DNA of 64,000 nt, taken from the NCBI GenBank assembly GCA_022827095.1, contig JAJDTP010000005.1, positions 558,001-622,000 of the forward strand. The letters run 5' to 3'. Below, piece by piece: positions 61,028-64,000 of the stretch. Below the pieces are notes generated by a model. It ran no database searches. It saw only the letters and a program-made list of their open reading frames with translations, and was not told the origin of the DNA. Source of the DNA: Dehalococcoidia bacterium (lineage in GTDB: Bacteria; Chloroflexota; Dehalococcoidia; Lucifugimonadales; UBA3495). The position numbers were made by a program, and so were the translations under genes. Position 1 is the first letter of the stretch, and each line of letters starts with the position of its first letter.

Positions 61028-62833
61028 CTACTGGTTGAAGTACACGTACCGGTACTTGGGGATGCTCATTTGCAGGAGGAAATAGTCCGATACTTCGGGT
61101 TTGATCAGTGCGTAGCCTTCGCCGCTGAACCACGTCCAGACCCAGGGCGCGTCGTCCAGGACCATCTGCTCGACCTGGTTGTACAGCTCGAACCGCCGGC
61201 CCCGGTCACGCTCCGTGCGGGCCTCTTCCAGCAGGCGGTCAACCTCCGGATTGGCGTAGTTGGTATGGTTGCTCTGGCTTTCGGAGTGCAGGAGCACGTC
61301 CAGGAAGTTCTGTGGGTCAGGGTAGTCCGCGATCCAGCCCAGGGAGAACATCTGGTACTTCTTGTCGTTCACGTCCTGCAGGAACGTCGCCCATTCCGTC
61401 TGCTGGATATCGACCTCGATCCCCAGCTCCTGACGCCATTGTTCCAGGATGACCTCAAGATAGGTAGGTATGGCTGCTCCGAAGCTGCCGGAAATGGTTA
61501 GGGTGATGCGCGGGAAATCGCCGGACGCCAGCGCGTCGGCGTACTCGGACTCCTGCATCAGCTCCCGCGCCAGGTCCGGGTTGAAATGATAACTGCGCAG
61601 GTTCTCGGTGTAAGCCGGGAACCCCGGCGGTATCACTCCTGTCGCCGGCGACACCCGGCCGTCCAGGACGTTCTCCGCGATGCTCTGCAGGTCTATCGCG
61701 TAGTTCAGCGCCTGCCGTACTTTCACGTCGTCAAAGGGCGGTTGTTCCGAGTTCAAGCCAATATAGAAAACGTCAAAGTCCTGTGGCGAACGGTGCAACT
61801 GAGGATGCAGCGGATCGCTGGGATCCAGCAGCCGCGGCAGGTCGTCCAGACCCACCCCCGTTAGGTGAATCTCGTCGTTCTCGTACATGATCATCGCGGA
61901 GCCGCCGCTCAGGATCATTTGCACGCTTTCAAGATGCGGTGGTCCCAGGTGGTACAGTTCGTTCCGCTCCAGGATGATCAATTCACCGATTTCGTAGGTC
62001 GCGAGTTTGAAAGGGCCGGTTCCGTTGGGCTGGTCCAGCCAGGACCCGTCCTCCGTAACCTGCTCCTGGTCGAGTACGAATGCCGAAGGGTATGATAGTT
62101 TTGCCAGGAAGTACGACTTCGGCGCGTCAATTGTGAATTCCACCGTCCGGTCGTCGATAACCCGCACTCCCCTGACTTCATCGGCCTTGGTGCATTTGCC
62201 TGCGGCTGCGTCGTCTTCGCTGCACAGTTTATCTTTCACGCCGATGATGTCGCCCAAGTAGGTCTCCGCCGTGTGTGAAAGGGTATCGGGGTCGGCCGCA
62301 CGCTCTATGGACCACTTGACATCGTGAGCCGTCACCGGTTTGCCGTCCTGGAACTTGGCGTTCTCTCGCAGGATAAACGTGTAAACCAGCCCGTCTTCGC
62401 TGATGGACAGGTGCTCAGCCAGGTCCAATACCGGCTGGTAGTCCAGGCTTAACGTCACCAGGCCGCCGAATACTTCGTTGATGATCACGCTGGAGGTGAC
62501 ATCCCCCGCCAGGTGAGGGTCCAACGTCGGCGGATCGGCGAACAACCTCACCAGCGTCCCGCCTTGCGCTGGCCGGTCATCAAAAGTCAGGTCCGCCGAG
62601 GGGGCGCGGCTTCCCCCCTCCGGCTGAGCGGCGGCCATCGCCGTTTCCGTGGTCGGGGCCGGAGCTTCACTGGCCGCGGTGGGCGGTGTGTCCGGAACGG
62701 AAGTCGCGGTGGCTGCTACCGTGGGCTCGGGGGCGGCCGCTTCCGGTTCATCACTTCCACCGCATGCCACCAACCCGACCAGTGCGGCCAATACGGCTGC
62801 CATCAGCAGTATTCTGAAAATCTTGCGCATCAT
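61028..62833 (-). CDS. peptide/opine-type ABC transporter substrate-binding lipoprotein
   Basis: A 601-residue extracytoplasmic binding protein. The signal peptide ends in a lipobox LVAC (Cys24), after which a Pro/Ala/Thr-rich linker of about 60 residues leads to the SBP_bac_5 domain. The domain has PPTLDPHLAGDVTSS, FILRENAKFQDGKPVTAHDVKWSIERA and the C-terminal YQMFSLGWIADYPDPQNFLDVLL. The long linker makes it larger than typical (about 530). It is the first gene of the importer operon. The ligand is unknown. Confidence 0.93.
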   Translation of the reverse strand: MMRKIFRILLMAAVLAALVGLVACGGSDEPEAAAPEPTVAATATSVPDTPPTAASEAPAPTTETAMAAAQPEGGSRAPSADLTFDDRPAQGGTLVRLFADPPTLDPHLAGDVTSSVIINEVFGGLVTLSLDYQPVLDLAEHLSISEDGLVYTFILRENAKFQDGKPVTAHDVKWSIERAADPDTLSHTAETYLGDIIGVKDKLCSEDDAAAGKCTKADEVRGVRVIDDRTVEFTIDAPKSYFLAKLSYPSAFVLDQEQVTEDGSWLDQPNGTGPFKLATYEIGELIILERNELYHLGPPHLESVQMILSGGSAMIMYENDEIHLTGVGLDDLPRLLDPSDPLHPQLHRSPQDFDVFYIGLNSEQPPFDDVKVRQALNYAIDLQSIAENVLDGRVSPATGVIPPGFPAYTENLRSYHFNPDLARELMQESEYADALASGDFPRITLTISGSFGAAIPTYLEVILEQWRQELGIEVDIQQTEWATFLQDVNDKKYQMFSLGWIADYPDPQNFLDVLLHSESQSNHTNYANPEVDRLLEEARTERDRGRRFELYNQVEQMVLDDAPWVWTWFSGEGYALIKPEVSDYFLLQMSIPKYRYVYFNQ

Positions 62834-63052
62834 AAGTCCTCCGAATCAGTTCTCAGGGTCAAGGGGATTACGAGATACTGACCGGAATCAGTTTGCCCCA
62901 ATTCCTATTGCCGAGATATTACCGGCTCTGCACGCCGCGATTTTATCCAATCCCCCGACGCCGTTCAATTGTGCTCGGCTCGGTGTATTGTCCGATTTGA
63001 TGATCTATGCTAACCTCGAAAGGTAGCCCGCCTACCGTACCGGGCGGCATGC

Positions 63053-63130
63053 GGCGAGCATAGCCAAGTGGCCTAAGGCGCCTGTCTGTGGCACAGGAGA
63101 TCACGGGTTCGAATCCCGTTGCTCGCCCCA
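63053..63130 (+). tRNA. tRNA-His (GTG anticodon)
   Basis: Acceptor GCGAGCA/TGCTCGC with an extra G at -1 (63053) and discriminator C, both typical of tRNA-His. The anticodon stem is CCTGT/ACAGG with loop CTGTGGC (anticodon GTG), the T-arm is GGTTCGAATCC and CCA is encoded. Confidence 0.95.
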
Positions 63131-63159
63131 CCAACCTCGCGCTCAATCTTCACGGAATT

Positions 63160-63235
63160 GCGCCTGTAGCTCAATGGACAGAGCACTGGGCTTCGGACCC
63201 AGGGGTTGCGGGTTCGAGTCCTGCCAGGCGCGCCA
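63160..63235 (+). tRNA. tRNA-Arg (TCG anticodon)
   Basis: Acceptor GCGCCTG/CAGGCGC, D-arm TAGCTCAATGGACAGAGC, anticodon stem CTGGG/CCCAG with loop CTTCGGA (anticodon TCG), T-arm GGTTCGAGTCC, discriminator G and encoded CCA. It lies 29 bases after tRNA-His. Confidence 0.95.
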
Positions 63236-63247
63236 CCTGCGAAAATA

Positions 63248-63282
63248 ACCGACGGCAGCGCACCCGCTACTGTCGGTTTTTG
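63248..63282 (+). terminator. intrinsic terminator of the tRNA transcript
   Basis: ACCGAC (63248-63253) pairs with GTCGGT (63272-63277), followed by TTTTTG. It ends the tRNA-His/tRNA-Arg transcript and may also serve the convergent protease gene. Confidence 0.7.
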
Positions 63283-63303
63283 TATCGGTCCTGGGTTCGG
63301 AAA

Positions 63304-64000
63304 CTACTCCGGGCGCGCGCCCATCGTGACTTCCATGGTCATTTCTTCGCCATCCCGCATGATGGTGAACTCAACGGTGTCGCCGGGTTGGGTGTGCTCC
63401 ACCGTGTAAGCCACAACGTCGTCCATGCCCATCATGGACGTGCCGTTCATCGCGACGATAATGTCGCCGCCAATGGGCAGTTCGGCTCCGTTGATCACGG
63501 TGAGCCGGTCCGACGCCCGCAAACCGGCTTCTTCCGCAGCGGTTCCGGTGCCCACGGCAATCACCAGGGCGCCACGCATGTCAGCCGGCAGGTCCATCGC
63601 CTGGGCGATGTCCGGGCTCACTGACACCCCACGGATGCCGATGAACGGATACTCGTACCGCCCTTCGGCGATCAGCGACGGCGCCACCAGCTTGGCCAGG
63701 TTCACGGGGATGGCCAGGCCGACGCCGGAGAACCCTCCGGTCTCGCTGATGATCTGGGTGTTGATGCCGACCACGTCCCCCTGGCGGTTCAGAAGCGGGC
63801 CTCCCGAATTCCCTGGGTTCGTCGCCGCGTCGTGCTGAACCACTCGGGGCACTGAGAAGTTGCTGTCCGAAGGATTGATCGTCCGGCCCACTGCGCTGAT
63901 AATGCCCGAGGTCATCGAGAACCCACGGGAAAACGGGTCGCCAATCGCGACGGCTAGTTGGCCCGGTTTGATGGTGTCGCTGTCTCCCAGCGAAATCGCC
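63304..64000 (-). CDS. htrA: HtrA/DegP-type trypsin-like serine protease with PDZ domain (partial)
   Basis: The C-terminal part of an HtrA-family periplasmic or surface protease. The frame runs past the right window edge, so the N-terminus is absent. It shows KPGQLAVAIGDPFSRGF, VVQHDAATNPGNSGGPLLN with the catalytic Ser, and INTQIISETGGFSGVGLAIPVNLAKLV. A PDZ domain follows with GIRGVSVSPDIAQAMDLP, GTAAEEAGLRASDRLTVING and GDIIVAMNGTSM. The His and Asp of the triad lie outside the window. Only one PDZ domain follows before the stop. An ATG inside (63915) is not the true start. Confidence 0.9.
   Translation of the reverse strand, partial: AISLGDSDTIKPGQLAVAIGDPFSRGFSMTSGIISAVGRTINPSDSNFSVPRVVQHDAATNPGNSGGPLLNRQGDVVGINTQIISETGGFSGVGLAIPVNLAKLVAPSLIAEGRYEYPFIGIRGVSVSPDIAQAMDLPADMRGALVIAVGTGTAAEEAGLRASDRLTVINGAELPIGGDIIVAMNGTSMMGMDDVVAYTVEHTQPGDTVEFTIMRDGEEMTMEVTMGARPE

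Overview
The window is GC-rich, densely coding bacterial DNA with genes on both strands, short operons and no rRNA, phage, IS transposase or CRISPR array. The gene mix points to the Chloroflexota, most likely a SAR202/Dehalococcoidia-like lineage. That mix is separate cofG, cofH, cofD and cofC genes for coenzyme F420, several luciferase-like flavin monooxygenases, a form II CO-dehydrogenase-like molybdenum hydroxylase, an archaeal-type fructose-bisphosphate aldolase/phosphatase, a PaREP1-like protein and a DUF1800/DUF1501 pair. This assignment is inference from gene content; no marker phylogeny was possible.

Layout. 1-5.5 kb: holB (cut by the left edge), lysA, two small membrane proteins, a gene-poor patch with a small XRE regulator and a decayed copy of the lysA 5' end, then a membrane-anchored collagen-like protein. 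5.8-9.8 kb: a three-gene molybdenum hydroxylase operon with its own promoter and terminator. 9.9-13.6 kb: surE, a membrane protein, an MFS transporter and a PIG-L deacetylase. 13.7-17.7 kb: DUF1800, DUF1501 and an NHL-repeat protein. 17.8-24 kb: mog-type molybdopterin gene, HIT protein, enoyl-CoA hydratase, hydrolase, Uma2 nuclease, a flavin monooxygenase, a PaREP1-like protein and a peroxiredoxin-like gene whose active-site codon is TGA. 24-31.7 kb: formate dehydrogenase alpha chain, an aminotransferase, an SsuD-like monooxygenase, an isolated structured transcript, then mocA and xdhC. 32-38.5 kb: ispG, an acyl-CoA-dehydrogenase-fold enzyme, an 11-repeat TPR protein, a toxin-antitoxin pair and proS. 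38.6-43.8 kb: a reductase, a zinc-ribbon protein and cca, then a dehydrogenase, a PhnB-like protein, an amidohydrolase and tRNA-Val. 43.9-51.4 kb: a MITE-like palindrome, ruvB and cofG-cofH-cofD-cofC with a possible F420 user, then fabI. 51.4-64 kb: a zinc-ribbon/TPR protein, fructose-bisphosphate aldolase/phosphatase, a second aminotransferase, aspS, a DUF255 protein, a peptide-type ABC importer without its ATPases, tRNA-His, tRNA-Arg and a partial HtrA protease.

Themes. Molybdenum enzymes (CoxSLM-like, FdhA) and their cofactor and maturation genes (mog, mocA, xdhC) are spread across the first half. F420 synthesis and flavin/F420 oxidoreductases dominate elsewhere. The observation I rate highest is the peroxiredoxin-like gene at 23435-23926: the redox motif reads Trp-TGA-Pro-Tyr-Cys, where Cys-containing relatives have Cys at the TGA, and a well-formed hairpin fitting the bacterial SECIS pattern follows at once. 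It is very probably a selenoprotein that a standard gene caller would cut. Other points are a standalone promoter-leader ORF-hairpin-terminator transcript, a lysA 5' pseudogene whose start codon has become ACG, a His-rich tail on the molybdenum subunit, and an internally duplicated antitoxin.
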